DNA of 64,000 nucleotides, taken from NCBI RefSeq assembly GCF_000189635.1, contig NW_002476452.1, positions 248,001 through 312,000 of the forward strand. The letters run 5' to 3'. Positions 50,464 through 61,895 of the stretch are shown piece by piece; the first letter of the stretch is position 1; each line of letters opens with the position of its first letter. The stretch is from Tetrahymena thermophila SB210. Taxonomy: Eukaryota > Ciliophora > Oligohymenophorea > Hymenostomatida > Tetrahymenidae. Below the pieces are notes generated by a model. The model was not told where the DNA came from. It saw only the letters and a list, made by a program, of their open reading frames with translations, and ran no database searches. The position numbers were made by a program, and so were the translations under genes.

Positions 50464-51916
50464 TCATCTTCTGATATTGGGGATATTTTAGGCTTATAAT
50501 TTGAAGTTGTGCATTTTTTCATTGTCAATATTATGTTAATCTGCAGCTGCGGTCTTTCTTGCATTAGCAAAGGTTTAACCAAAAATGTTAGCTGCAACAA
50601 TTCTTTTGTTGGTACCAGTGTAACCTGGAAGAGGAGTTCCGATTCTAACTATTTATTTTAGATTTGAAAAATAACATTTATTTAAATGTAATATATTAGT
50701 TATAATATTTATTTACTTGGATCTACTTTATCATCACCATAGAATTTATCAAGACTTTCTTCGAATTATTAAGGTCTTACATTTTATGATTCTTCTTATT
50801 ATAACTTTTTGGTATGTTATAATTATGTCTACCAGAAATTGCTGTCTTTCATTTTATCAGTCTTTTAAAAAAATAATTTTAAGATTTTAAAATGGCATCT
50901 AATTGAAAAGGAATTAATTATATTTTTTTTATCATGTCATTTATGCCAATCATTTATTTAACTATCAAAAAATTCTATGTATTTTTATAATTTTGGAGTT
51001 ATATAAATTTTTGCATTAATCAATTAATAAAAAGATTGATTAATCTATCTATTGATCTATCTATCTATCTTCTATCAATTAATCAATATTTTGTAAGATT
51101 AAAAACAAAGACTTTCATTAACAATTTTGATAAATGAACAATTAATTATTCAAGTTAATTTATAATAAGAATTATTTTTTTAAAGAATATTTATTTACGA
51201 GAGTGTATTAAAGTTATTTGGGAGGGACACCTACTATTTCTGCAGCAGTTCTTTAAAGAACTTAATTCTAATTAATATAAGTTTCTTGGGTAACACTTGC
51301 ATATCTTTATTAAGCATTAACATCTTAGCCTTGATGTTAGTCACCCTTAGAGATTGTATAAGTAATTTTTCCATATGTCTTACCAAAGATATTTTCAGAT
51401 TTAATGGAGGGAATATATCCATCATAACCTGCATAAAATTTATAAAAATATTTATTAATTCTTTTTTTACTTTTCATTGATTTGATTAATCATCAAAATT
51501 AATTTATTATTCATGCTAAATACCTGGAATTTAGTATTTGGGTTCTTGCTTTTGAATGGGTATAGGATCGTCTCTAATTACTTTAGGAATGTGACTATTT
51601 TTATAATAAAAAGTATTATGCTAGCTACTTTAAAAAAGTGGAAATGCTAATTAATTTTATCAAACAATTTTAATTCCTAATTTATTTTCAAAAAAGCTTC
51701 ATTAACATCAAAGTAGTATTTATATCAATATCTTCGTTTCATAAAATTTGTGATGAATGAAACGAACTTTTGTGAGTTAAAAACTGCGTTTAAAAAAAGC
51801 TTCTTGGGGGAAAATATATTATGAAGTTTGAGTTATCTTTTCATTTCTAAGTCAATTCATTTTTTTTACCCTGTGTATCCAGGAACAACATAGGATAATC
51901 TGGTACCTTCAAACAT
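50464..51916 (-). CDS. CIMIP2/FAM166-like ciliary microtubule inner protein
   Basis: Five exons: 51916-51870, 51594-51524, 51428-51199, 50861-50717, 50648-50464 (225 aa; frame holds across all junctions, TGA at the end). Three copies of the family's PGYxG motif: VVPGYTGHIPK (about residue 12), IPGYDGYIPSIKSENIFGKTYG (about 39) and PLPGYTGTNKRIVAANIFGQTF (about 170). This PGY(T/D)G..IP..A/SEN.FGKT pattern is typical of CIMIP2/FAM166 (DUF2475) proteins, which bind inside the doublet microtubules of cilia and sperm tails. The middle is Gln-rich with TAA/TAG codons. No signal peptide. The exon 1 start gives MFEGTRLS; an earlier non-coding exon cannot be excluded. Fits a ciliate's large axonemal gene set; which member it is (A, B or C type) cannot be decided. 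Confidence 0.9.
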
Positions 51917-54900
51917 TTCTTTATATTTTGTTAATAATTAATTATCTTAATGATGCAAATAATAAGAATTATTTTTTATTTTTATTTTATGAATTACTTT
52001 TACTTCTTTGTTATGATCTTTATCTTTATTTTTTTCTTCCTTATCCTTAACAAATAGTTAGCAGAATTTTTACTATTATCTCATTGTTATCATATATAAA
52101 TGAATAAATAAATAAATAAATCAATCAGTCTTTCTGTCAGTTTGCTAGTCTGTTGGTCTGCCTGTCTGTGTTATCTTCCTAAATCATTTAATTTACCAAA
52201 GATTATATTAATTTGTATAACTCTTCATTGAATTTGTTATTGATGAAATTATAAATAAATTTTTCAGTTCATAGTCATTGCCAATAGTTTTTAATTTAAT
52301 TGTTTTATCAATTTTCAAAAAATAAATAATTACCAAAAATAAATTACATTTTTTATGATAATTTATGTTAAAAACTAAAAATAATTTTAAATGTTTATTT
52401 TAAAAAATATTATTTTTATAAATGAATAGCAAAGTTAATATTTACAATTAATAAAATTTGATTAATATTTTTTACAATTTTAAATATTTTAACTAACTCA
52501 AGCATATGTCTATCTATCTTTATAACTATTATATCAATATATTTATTTATCTATTGATATATTTATGTATTTCAACAAAAATTGATGTTAATAATATTAA
52601 AAAAAAAATTAAATAAATGATAATTCTAAAAATTTCATAATTTAAAATTAATAAATTATTAATGAGTTAATTTTTATTCTAAAATGCTAATTTAAAGTTA
52701 CTTTATAGACTAAAGTAAATATCTCAAATAGAAAACGAGATGCTTAAAAAGATATGATCGAATGATTTTATATTTTGAAATATTATTTTGTCAATTATTA
52801 TATTAAAAATTAATGAATTATTTAAAAATAATAAAATAAAAAAAAGATTCTTTTTTATTAAATTTTTTTCAAATTTTATAAAATTTATTTTTTATTCGAA
52901 TTAAAAAATGTACAAAAGAATTTTAAAAATTTTTAATTATTTTGATTCCTTCCTATTAATAAATTTTAAATTAAAATTATAATTCAATATTTAAAAGAAG
53001 TTAAATAAAAAAAGTGAAAGAATAATAAAAAATTTGGTGACTAAATAAGCAATACTAAGTGCAATAAATTTTTTACTAAAATATAAAATAATTATGATAT
53101 TGAATAAAACAAAAAAGCTAATAAAAATTTTGATTATAAAAAATTCTAATTATTAAATAAAGAAGCTGAAGTTTTAAATAAAATTCCTTAAATTTAAATA
53201 TTTACTAGCATTATTATTATAATAATTTTAATAATTTAAATTTAGATAGATAAAAATGATACTGTGTTAAAATGCTATGTTAAATTTATAATACTTAGAC
53301 TGTAAATTTTAATGATACTTTTATTAATAAATCTATTAAATGTAAATAGAAACTTCAATGAATTTATTAAATTATTATAATTGTTATGTTAAATAATATT
53401 AAAAATTATTTTATTTTGTTTTTAAATATTTATAAATAAAACGATTCATTTTTTTAAGTAAATACCTTAAAAGATTTTTACTTTTTAATAGAAAAAATTG
53501 GAAATATGTTATAATAGCTTGAAAAGAAATATAATATATTTATTTAATTTATAGAGAATTAATTATCTTATTAATTAAAAATCAGTTATGAGATAGATAA
53601 ATAATTAAATTTTATCTAATGATAATAAAATAAAATATTTAAATCCTTCGAAAAATAGTTATTGAAGCACTTATTCAATGAATGAATTAACAAACAAATC
53701 AATAGAGAAATAAAATTAATTGGTTATAAAATCTATTTATATTCAATCAAAAGCAATTTATTCAAAAGTATACTATTTCTCAGAAAAAATTGCATAAGTT
53801 TCTTTAAGATTTACTTTTAAAACCAAATTTTATTTAATTAATTCATATAAAATTCTTAAAAAATACTAATTGATATTTTATTAGCATTAATTAATTCATA
53901 AAATGTTAATTAATTATTAAAATAAAGTTTTGACAATAATCCTTTATTTATTTTTGATATTTTCATTCTCTAAAAGCAAACAAACAAACATATATTGATT
54001 GATATTAATATTCAAAATAACATTTAAATATTTCAAGTATTTTTTCTAGTACACTAATAGTTAGTTAGTTAAAAATAAGAAAATATTTTAAAATATAATT
54101 CTTTAGAATAAAACCTAAGATCAATTTATTATTTAATATTTATCATCAAAAATAAGAAGTATTTTTTATGTAAACTTTTAATTGTAAGCACATTAATTAA
54201 TTAATGAATGTAGCGTTCTCAATTATCAAAAACACTTTTATAAATAAACTTTCGTAAATTTTAAAGTTAATTAACATTTGTAAAGTAAGTGACTAGAACC
54301 GCTGTAAAAAAAATAAAAAAATTTTAAAATTCGATAACATTATTATGCTATTATTACAAATTACATAATATTTATAGTAAGAGTTATTTTTATTTACTTT
54401 TAATTAAAAAATTAGAGCTCAAAGTAGAATATTTTTGGAAGATAGAACAATTGCTTACACCAATTTTCGTAATACTAAAATCAAAATATTTTTATATCAT
54501 AATATTTTATCATTATAAATAACTTTTTTTGTAAATAAAAAGTGATTAATCCTTAGATTTGTATTAAGCACCTTTGAAATATTGGAAAAACTAAAACTGT
54601 ATGTTCAGGTTTATTATTAAGTATTTTGTAGAAGTATTATTTATTTTTATTTGATAGGAAGCTTCATTTTGATAAATACAAGCAATAAATAAATTTGTTA
54701 TTATTATTAAAATATTGCAATGTAAGCTAAATTTTCAAGATAATAAAAGAGAGATAATAAAATAAAAATTTAAATAAATTCTTTACGTTCCCTTTAAATA
54801 TTCAAGCTCTTTCTTTCAATATAATTTATGTAATTAATTTTTTTTTCCGTTTTAAATTATGATCTACTGGGTCTACTTTATGGTTGATTGATTAAGTTAG

Positions 54901-55867
54901 ACCAAGTTTTTTGAGTTTATATCCATTCTTTATTATAACTAAATTTTGATTTATTTTTTCAATATATTATGAGCTTACATATTTTATTTAATTTACATGT
55001 TTTTTCACGTTTAAATCCAAAAATTTAAAAACCTTTATAAATCACCAACTAAGAATCATCAAATTCATTTTAATGTAGAAAATGTCTAAATTTTCAATTT
55101 AATTTAAATTAAAGCTAAAGAAAGATTATGTCTTTTTTAAATTGAAAATACTCTCAATATATCTTAAAAAGGTTATTTTTATTTATTTATTTATGATATT
55201 TTAAGTTATAGTAAAGCAAGAATTATTTAAATATATTGGTAATATAAATTGATATAAGAATGATATTTAATTAACAATAAATTAAATTGGTATTTTGGTA
55301 TGCAGTAAAGTGTAAATTAAAATTTAATATAAAATTATAAAATATTACTAATTATAATATAGAAGTATTTATTTATTAATAATAAACATAATGAACTCAT
55401 TTTTTTTCTGTTAGAGTAAAATAAATGCGTTAAGCGATCAATCAAGCTACTTGTGTTTTTCCTTTTATTAATTTGGTTTGAATTATGATTTTCCAATTAA
55501 TGTTTGTTTAACCATGAATAAAAATGAAATCATTAAATAATTAGGTAGGAGAGTTGATATAAATTTACAAATATAAATGATTGAAATTAATTATTATTTT
55601 AAGAGCATTAAGAAATATTATAGATGAATTTAATTTAGTAAAAGTGATTACTAATTTTGTTATTATTGCAATTTTATGTTATTATTTATTTATTTATTTA
55701 ATTAAACGCTTATATTTTATTTTATATTTACTAACTTCGATTTTTTAGCTGTCTATGAAAGAAACATTACAGACAGATAGACAGAGCTAGTCATGATTGA
55801 TTGATTTTCATGTGATTACTTTTTATTTTTTGTATTAGATAGAAAAAATTAAGTAGTAAAATATAAT

Positions 55868-55893
55868 AGAGATAGATAGATAGATAGATAGAT
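55868..55893. repeat. GATA microsatellite
   Basis: Six tandem GATA units in plus orientation in gene-free DNA; a shorter GATA run is at 46310-46322. Confidence 0.9.
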
Positions 55894-56453
55894 GCATAGA
55901 GTTTTATTTAACGTAATTAAGCTTTTTTGTCTGATTTTATTCACATAATTTAGAGTTTTTTACTTGTTACTCATAAATCCAAATAATAAATTGAGATTAT
56001 TTGATTTTACAGTTGAAAAGCTTTTTAGAAATTTATTTATTTATTTATTTGCTTTTTCTGATGATTTGAGTAAAGCAGATTGGACCTTACCGAATTTGTT
56101 TATAAATATCAAAATTAGCTTATGTAAAAGATTTTTTGTTATTTCAGCTTTTATTCGATATAATTTTAGATTGAGAAAAATTTCATGAAATTTTTTATTC
56201 TTTTCTATATTTTTTTTAGAGTGTTTTCAAGCAAGCTTATTTATTTTTAATAAGTTGGATATCGATTTTTAATTTAACCATAAACAGCACAATCAGGTTG
56301 GTAGGTAGGTTTCTAAGATGCTTTTCACGTAGATTTTAAATATAGATTTAATTATAATTTGCTAATTATTATATTTAATTGGATTATAAAGCAATTTAAA
56401 TTGATAAGTACAATCAAAAGGTTTTTATTTATTGATGGATAGGCAGCATATCC

Positions 56454-56516
56454 AATTAATTAATTAATTAATTAATTAAGCAATTAATCATTCATTCATT
56501 CAATCAATCAATCAAT
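56454..56516. repeat. Compound microsatellite (TTAA, ATTC, ATCA)
   Basis: Consecutive runs of TTAA, CATT and CAAT units next to each other, downstream of the MGC-protein gene. Confidence 0.85.
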
Positions 56517-56774
56517 GATAGCAATATATTAATGTGAGTTTTTGAGTCTAATTATATTTATTTATTTTTTTAATAGTATTTGATAATATTATAATAATTA
56601 TCTATCTTTTTATAAATTTGTATATCTATGAGTTTGTTTTTGCATGCTCGATGAGCTTTGTTGAAATGTGAGTAATAGATTTATTGATTTATGTTATTTA
56701 ATTATTAATAGATAAGAGAATAAAGAGATGTAAAGAGAGATGAGTGCTTTTTTCTATCACAATAATATCTACTT

Positions 56775-57302
56775 TCATACTATAATAGAAACTTGTTAGA
56801 CATGATGAGCAGGGTTAGGACTACTCTTTCCAGATTGGTAGCTTCTTTATTTGAGACTTAGTGAATTGTGAATGTTATGCTAGCTGGACTTATATAAATT
56901 GTGGCTTGTACCTTACTCTTCGCATTCAGACTTTTCTTGTACAATACCAACTTCCTATTACTGCTTTAAGCGCTAGAGTTTTAATTTTTCCATATTAGGT
57001 GACCAGCTGCCCTAATCGATGCTTCTCTTTTTAATGGTATTTGGAGAGCTACGAGTTATTTTTGCAGTAATCTGGTCACTTTGACTGGGGTCATTTATAT
57101 AATCAACTTAAAGAGCTCCGCGTTTATTATTGCGATTAAGTCCCCATTCCTAAATATTAACAGAGTTTGCAGGACCTCCTTAATTAGATGAGGAAGAATA
57201 ACGGACAGAACCGTGGGTAGATTAGCTTTTTTTTTTAATATCAGTGCAATCCAGTTAATTACTTGATGATTTCATTGGAACTTTCCCAGCTGTACAACCC
57301 AT
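56775..57302 (-). CDS. Putative N-myristoylated/palmitoylated protein of unknown function
   Basis: 175 aa, single exon, ATG 57302 to TGA 56777-56775. It is marked by a base composition far richer in GC than its flanks. The N-terminus MGCTAGKVPMKSSS fits dual acylation (Gly2 for myristate, Cys3 for palmitate, Ser/Lys following), which would tether it to membranes; in ciliates such proteins are common at the plasma membrane and cilia. The remainder is hydrophilic and Ser/Asn/Gln-rich with no fold I recognise; short points are NSVNIQEWG near residue 48 and RSSPNTIKKRSIDQGSWSP near 85, which look like phosphorylatable basic-Ser patches. Gln codons include TAA and TAG. I do not recognise a family. 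Confidence 0.72.
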
Positions 57303-60300
57303 TATTAAGTGATATGTGAAAGATTTATCAAAGTATTTATAAATAATAAGTATTTATGTTTGTATGTATGTGTATTGTGTTTGTATTTATTTAGTTATCT
57401 TTTTTTTATTTATTTATAAGATCGCAGTATAATAATTAATAAGAACTTTTGTTATCTTTAACTTTATTTATTGACTTATTGATTTATTTCTTAATTGTTT
57501 GTTTGTTTATTTATTTATTTAGTATTTTTTAACTTTTGATTTTTTTTGCTCGTTTAATTAATTAAAAAATTTTTGATTATGCCTTATAACATTTTGATAA
57601 TATCTATGGCTAATTTTCTTTATTAAGATTTCTATCTATCTATTAGTCAATCAATCAATATTAATGATAATCAATCAACTACCTCTTACTTATAAATGAA
57701 GGACTCTTTGAAAAATTAATGATTGATATCAATCTATCATTAATTAATTAATTTATTTATTTATTTATAGGTTTTCCATTCTAATTTTCGCAAACCTTAT
57801 TACATTTTTTGAGAATATGTATTATTTGATAAATGTTAATAACACTAAAAAGCAATCATATATATTAAATTCTTCATCATATCAAACAAACAAATTAATT
57901 AAAAAGCATTCATACATTTAAATAGGTTTCTCAGTTTTTGATGTAAACTCGTGTTTCTTCTTTCATGATAAATTTAATTAATTTTCAGATATATACCTAC
58001 CTCTTTACTCCAGCCTCTTTTATTTTTCAAACAATTACTTCTGTGCCTCTCTTTTTTTGTTTTTGTTTTCAATATTCTTAAAAATATTATTCTAATCCAT
58101 TAATATTTAGTCAACTCGTACAACTATATACTCCAGTTGGCCAGCTCTTTTTGATTAGAATTCGCTTTCATAATCAGTCAACCCTGTTTTCTCTTGTTGC
58201 AAATCAATTAATTTTAGAATATTTTTATATCTCATATTGCGTTTTTTTTTTTGGTAAATTTAAAGTGAAAATAAATAATTTTGTCCATAATTTACTATCT
58301 ATTGCTTAATAAATCTATAAATTTTATCAACTCTTATGTAATCTACTTTAATTTTAGATTTTCATTTAATTTTAACAATTATTACTTGCAATATTTTTCA
58401 ACTCTTTTCTACCAGCTGAAATACTGGCAATATCTCCCAAAAAGTAAGTAAACCAATTAAATTTTTACTAAAAATAATAAACGCAAAACAAATCCTGTAT
58501 TTTCTCTATTCTTTTGAAATAATTTAAATAAAGAACTTTCTCCTCCATATCCTTCGTCTGCGATTAATTATTTGAGGTTTTAATTGAAAAGATGATAATA
58601 TTGTATGGTAATTAACTCTCTTAACATTATTGCCATAAATATATTCTCTTCTGATAAATATTTAAAATTTTATATTGCTGAGTCATGAAGAAAAAATCAA
58701 ACAAATCAGATTTCGTAGTACTTTTCAAATATCTTGCACTATTCTAAATCGAACATCTTACAATAATTATAATAATATTCCTTTCTTTTTCAGAATATTT
58801 TTAAGATAGTAAAACCAACTTAAACTTATGTAAATTCAATTAAATTACTTGAAAATTAAATTAGCTTACAAGTATAAAATGAAATTAGCAATTATATTTT
58901 ACTAGCTACAAAAGCTATTAAATAAAAACTCTATTTTCAACGATATCTTCTAATCTATTTATTTAAAAAATTTTATTGGTAGAGATGCTATCAGACTTTA
59001 ATAAATTTTTTAAATGTTTAATCTTATCAAATGTAAGGAGAATTTCAATATTTAAAATTTGCATTTTGAGTAAAAAGTTTATAATAATAATTTTTTAAAA
59101 AGGAGTAAATTATATTTTGTTATTTTATGATTGATAGAAAACTTCTAGTAACGTAAATAGAAAGTTAAATCGTAGAAACTTTTACTAAGTATATTTTACT
59201 TTCAAATCATCCTAATTACTAAAACAAAGTGTAAATTTTAATATCTTTTCTGAATTTTATGGCTAAAATCGTACCCAATTAAAAATTACCTCTATAATAG
59301 TGAAAAGTAAACAAATCTTTATCAAAAAAATTTACTAAAATATTTATATTAAGCAAAAGCAAAAATTATTAGAGTATCAAAGAATTCACAGCAGCTATAT
59401 GATAATTTCTTATATTAAAAAAAGCTACAAAAGATAGAAATCTTAAGTAAGCAAAATAAATTTCCCTACTTTTATTTGTTTGTAGATGCTTACTATAATA
59501 TAAATTAAATATATGTTTAAGAAATTAGTAGCACTAAGAGATAAATAAGTAAATTATATCAAGCATTATAAAAATTTACATTCTCATTAAAAAATTAAAT
59601 TTTAATTAAATTCATTTACTCGAAATAAATAGTTGACTCACAAATGATGTAAATTAATGAGAAATGAGATATTTATTGCTACAAGAATTCACTTACGTTT
59701 GTGATTCTTAGAGAATTAGAATTAATTATACTTTAATTTATTTATTTTTAATGGTTAAAAAATAAATTGAAATTAAAACGGATGATTGAAAATAGATAGT
59801 CATAATATTTGTGTAAACACTAACCAATCAATACTAAAATCAATTCCAAGTATAAATCATAAGTAAAGGTAAAGAGAAACTAATAAAAGAATTATTTGCT
59901 TACAATTTAAAAAAAATATTTACAATTAAAGAATTTGTTTGTCTGTCTGTGAATAAAAATAGTAACTTCAAAATATTGAATATTTATTTTTATTATTCTA
60001 CTAGTTTGTTTGATATTCGTGTAAATTAAATAATTATGTTAAAGGTGTTACTGAGGAAAAATACTTTTTGATTTGATTCGATCTTTTTTAATGGAATCCA
60101 AATATTAAATAAAAACATAAATAATTAAAAAATTAAACACAATTTCATATTTAGTTTATTTAGGTAAATTTTAATTTGTGATTTATTACATTAAAACAGA
60201 AGAACTTATTTTTAAATTATATGTAACTCAATTTATTTTTTAAATATTTCTCTGACATCTAACATCTTTATGTTCTAAGTTATTTTTTACCTCAATTTTA

Positions 60301-61895
60301 TCTCATTATACAACAACAGTTCAAAAAGTGAACCAGCTCTAATTTATTTACCTTGCATTAAAATAATAAGTTTTTTGATGACTAGCTGAGAAATTTACGA
60401 AATTATTTATTTGGCTACAAGATGTAAATGAAGCCCTTAAATTTAGTCTTCGAGATATCACAAAAGAGAGCATTAAATAAATATAAATTAACATTTTAAA
60501 AATTGACTGCTGTATCTTTTTTATGAGAATCTAAATTATAATTTTATTAATGAGCTATTATGAAAATCTTTTTAAAGTAAGATGAATATATATATTAATT
60601 ACAAAAAAATTAAGAATTTAAGTATTTTCAGGCGAATTCATTCTGGGGATAAACAAACAACCATTTTGTTAAATTAAATAAAATATTCTTTTTTAATCAC
60701 TTTATGGCAAAAAAAAACAATATAATTGATCGATCATAAAATTTTAATATCAACTAATTTTCCTCTTATTTTTTATTCATAGAAAGACCTTACTTATTTC
60801 TATAGGTTTGACCATCCATCCATCTATGTATGGCTAATAACTCTTTATTTTTAAGAGATAAATATCTCATCTTAATTATAATAATTATAAAGTACTAATT
60901 AATTAATATAAATAAATTGGCACATTATTAATATAATTTTAAAGAGTTTTTTTAAATAAAAGTTAATTTTTTACTTATTTATGATATCTTATTTAAATTT
61001 AGTGAATTTTTTTTAAATATTTTTTACATTTTAATTTAACAAATATTTAAAAAATTAATTTTATTTTAATATTTTAAATGATAAATAAAAAATAGATATT
61101 TATTTTTATTTTAAATCTTGAATCATCGTGTTTATATTAAAATCTCCAATAATATTTCAATTGATCTTATTTTTTGAAGGTTATTTTTTTTTTTTTTAAA
61201 AAAGCAAAATTAAAAAAATATTATTTTTAAAATTAATTTCAAATTCAAAGAACATTTTGTTTGAAGTTAGAGTTATTAAAATACAAGCAGATAAAAGAAA
61301 ATTTGTTTAAATTAATTAAATAATAAATATACAAATATTTTGTGGAAATGACTGATTGATTATATAAATGTAATATAAATTTAAAAATATTTAAAAATTA
61401 TAAAACATAAAATAATACCAATCAAAATAAAATTCATAAAATAAATGGACAAGCAATAACTAATTTATTATTTATAAAAAATATTTGGTATTTTTAATGG
61501 TCATATTCAAGCAAAATTCTTGGTTGATATATTTTTTTTCTTCTTCTTCATAAATAATTTATTTTTTTAATGTGTTTGTTTCCTCTTTTAATCAAAATAC
61601 TTTTTTGTGCTAATATTCATCCATTTATTTGATTATTTGTTTATTTGCTCTTTGCCATTCATCTTATTTATTTAAGAAAAAGAATGTTAATTTAATTAAA
61701 TTAGTAACAACAAATTTTAATGATGATTTTTGTTATTATTTTTTATTATTGTTATTATATTAACAACTAACTGCATTCATTATTTTTACACAAAACAAAA
61801 GCAAATACTATAAAGGAAGATACAAATATCTAAAATAGTATTTACAATTTTCATAAATTTAGATAGCTATAGCGAAAACAAATAGCAGCTGACTA
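57303..61895. other. Mostly gene-free region with possible minus-strand exons
   Basis: About 4.6 kb. Aside from the possible frame at 57737-58171 (listed separately) and a GC-richer patch at about 58420-58560, I see only AT-rich DNA with short repeats. Promoter of the MGC gene lies at its left end and that of the CFAP97-type gene at its right end. Confidence 0.5.
57737..58171 (-). other. Possible minus-strand coding frame
   Basis: From ATG 58171 (directly after an in-frame TGA) the minus strand stays open for 144 codons in the ciliate code. The first third (58000-58171) is richer in GC and starts MKANSNQKELANWSIQLYEL; it ends at a good donor GTAGGTATAT at about 58000, after which the sequence becomes intron-like. 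With only one stop codon in AT-rich DNA, a frame of this length is not rare, and no family resemblance is seen. It could be the first exon of an unrecognised gene or 5' UTR of the MGC gene. Confidence 0.25.

Larger units (their letters stand above)
51917..56774. other. Long gene-free AT-rich region
   Basis: Nearly 4.9 kb without a supported gene. Runs of simple repeats: TCTG/GTCT near 52124-52165, GATA at 55868-55893, TTAA/TTCA/ATCA at 56454-56516. A frame at 55964-56188 has no family resemblance and was not accepted. Confidence 0.55.

Noticed and set aside
51234..51480. Frames on both strands at 51234-51434 and 51286-51480
   Set aside because: They overlap exon 3 of the CIMIP2-like gene in wrong frames; the true frame has the PGYDGYIPSIK motif and correct splice phases.
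55964..56188. 74-codon plus-strand frame
   Set aside because: No family resemblance, no splice or composition support, and frames of this length are expected by chance in such AT-rich DNA.
56790..57240. GC-rich island looked like a structured ncRNA (SRP or RNase P RNA)
   Set aside because: The minus strand is a continuous 175-codon frame in the ciliate code with a good ATG and TGA, and no conserved core motif of those RNAs could be aligned.
58081..58260. Plus-strand frame (QLVQLYTPVGQLFLIRIRF..)
   Set aside because: No ATG in context and no homology; the minus strand of the same stretch has a better start and donor, and even that is weak.
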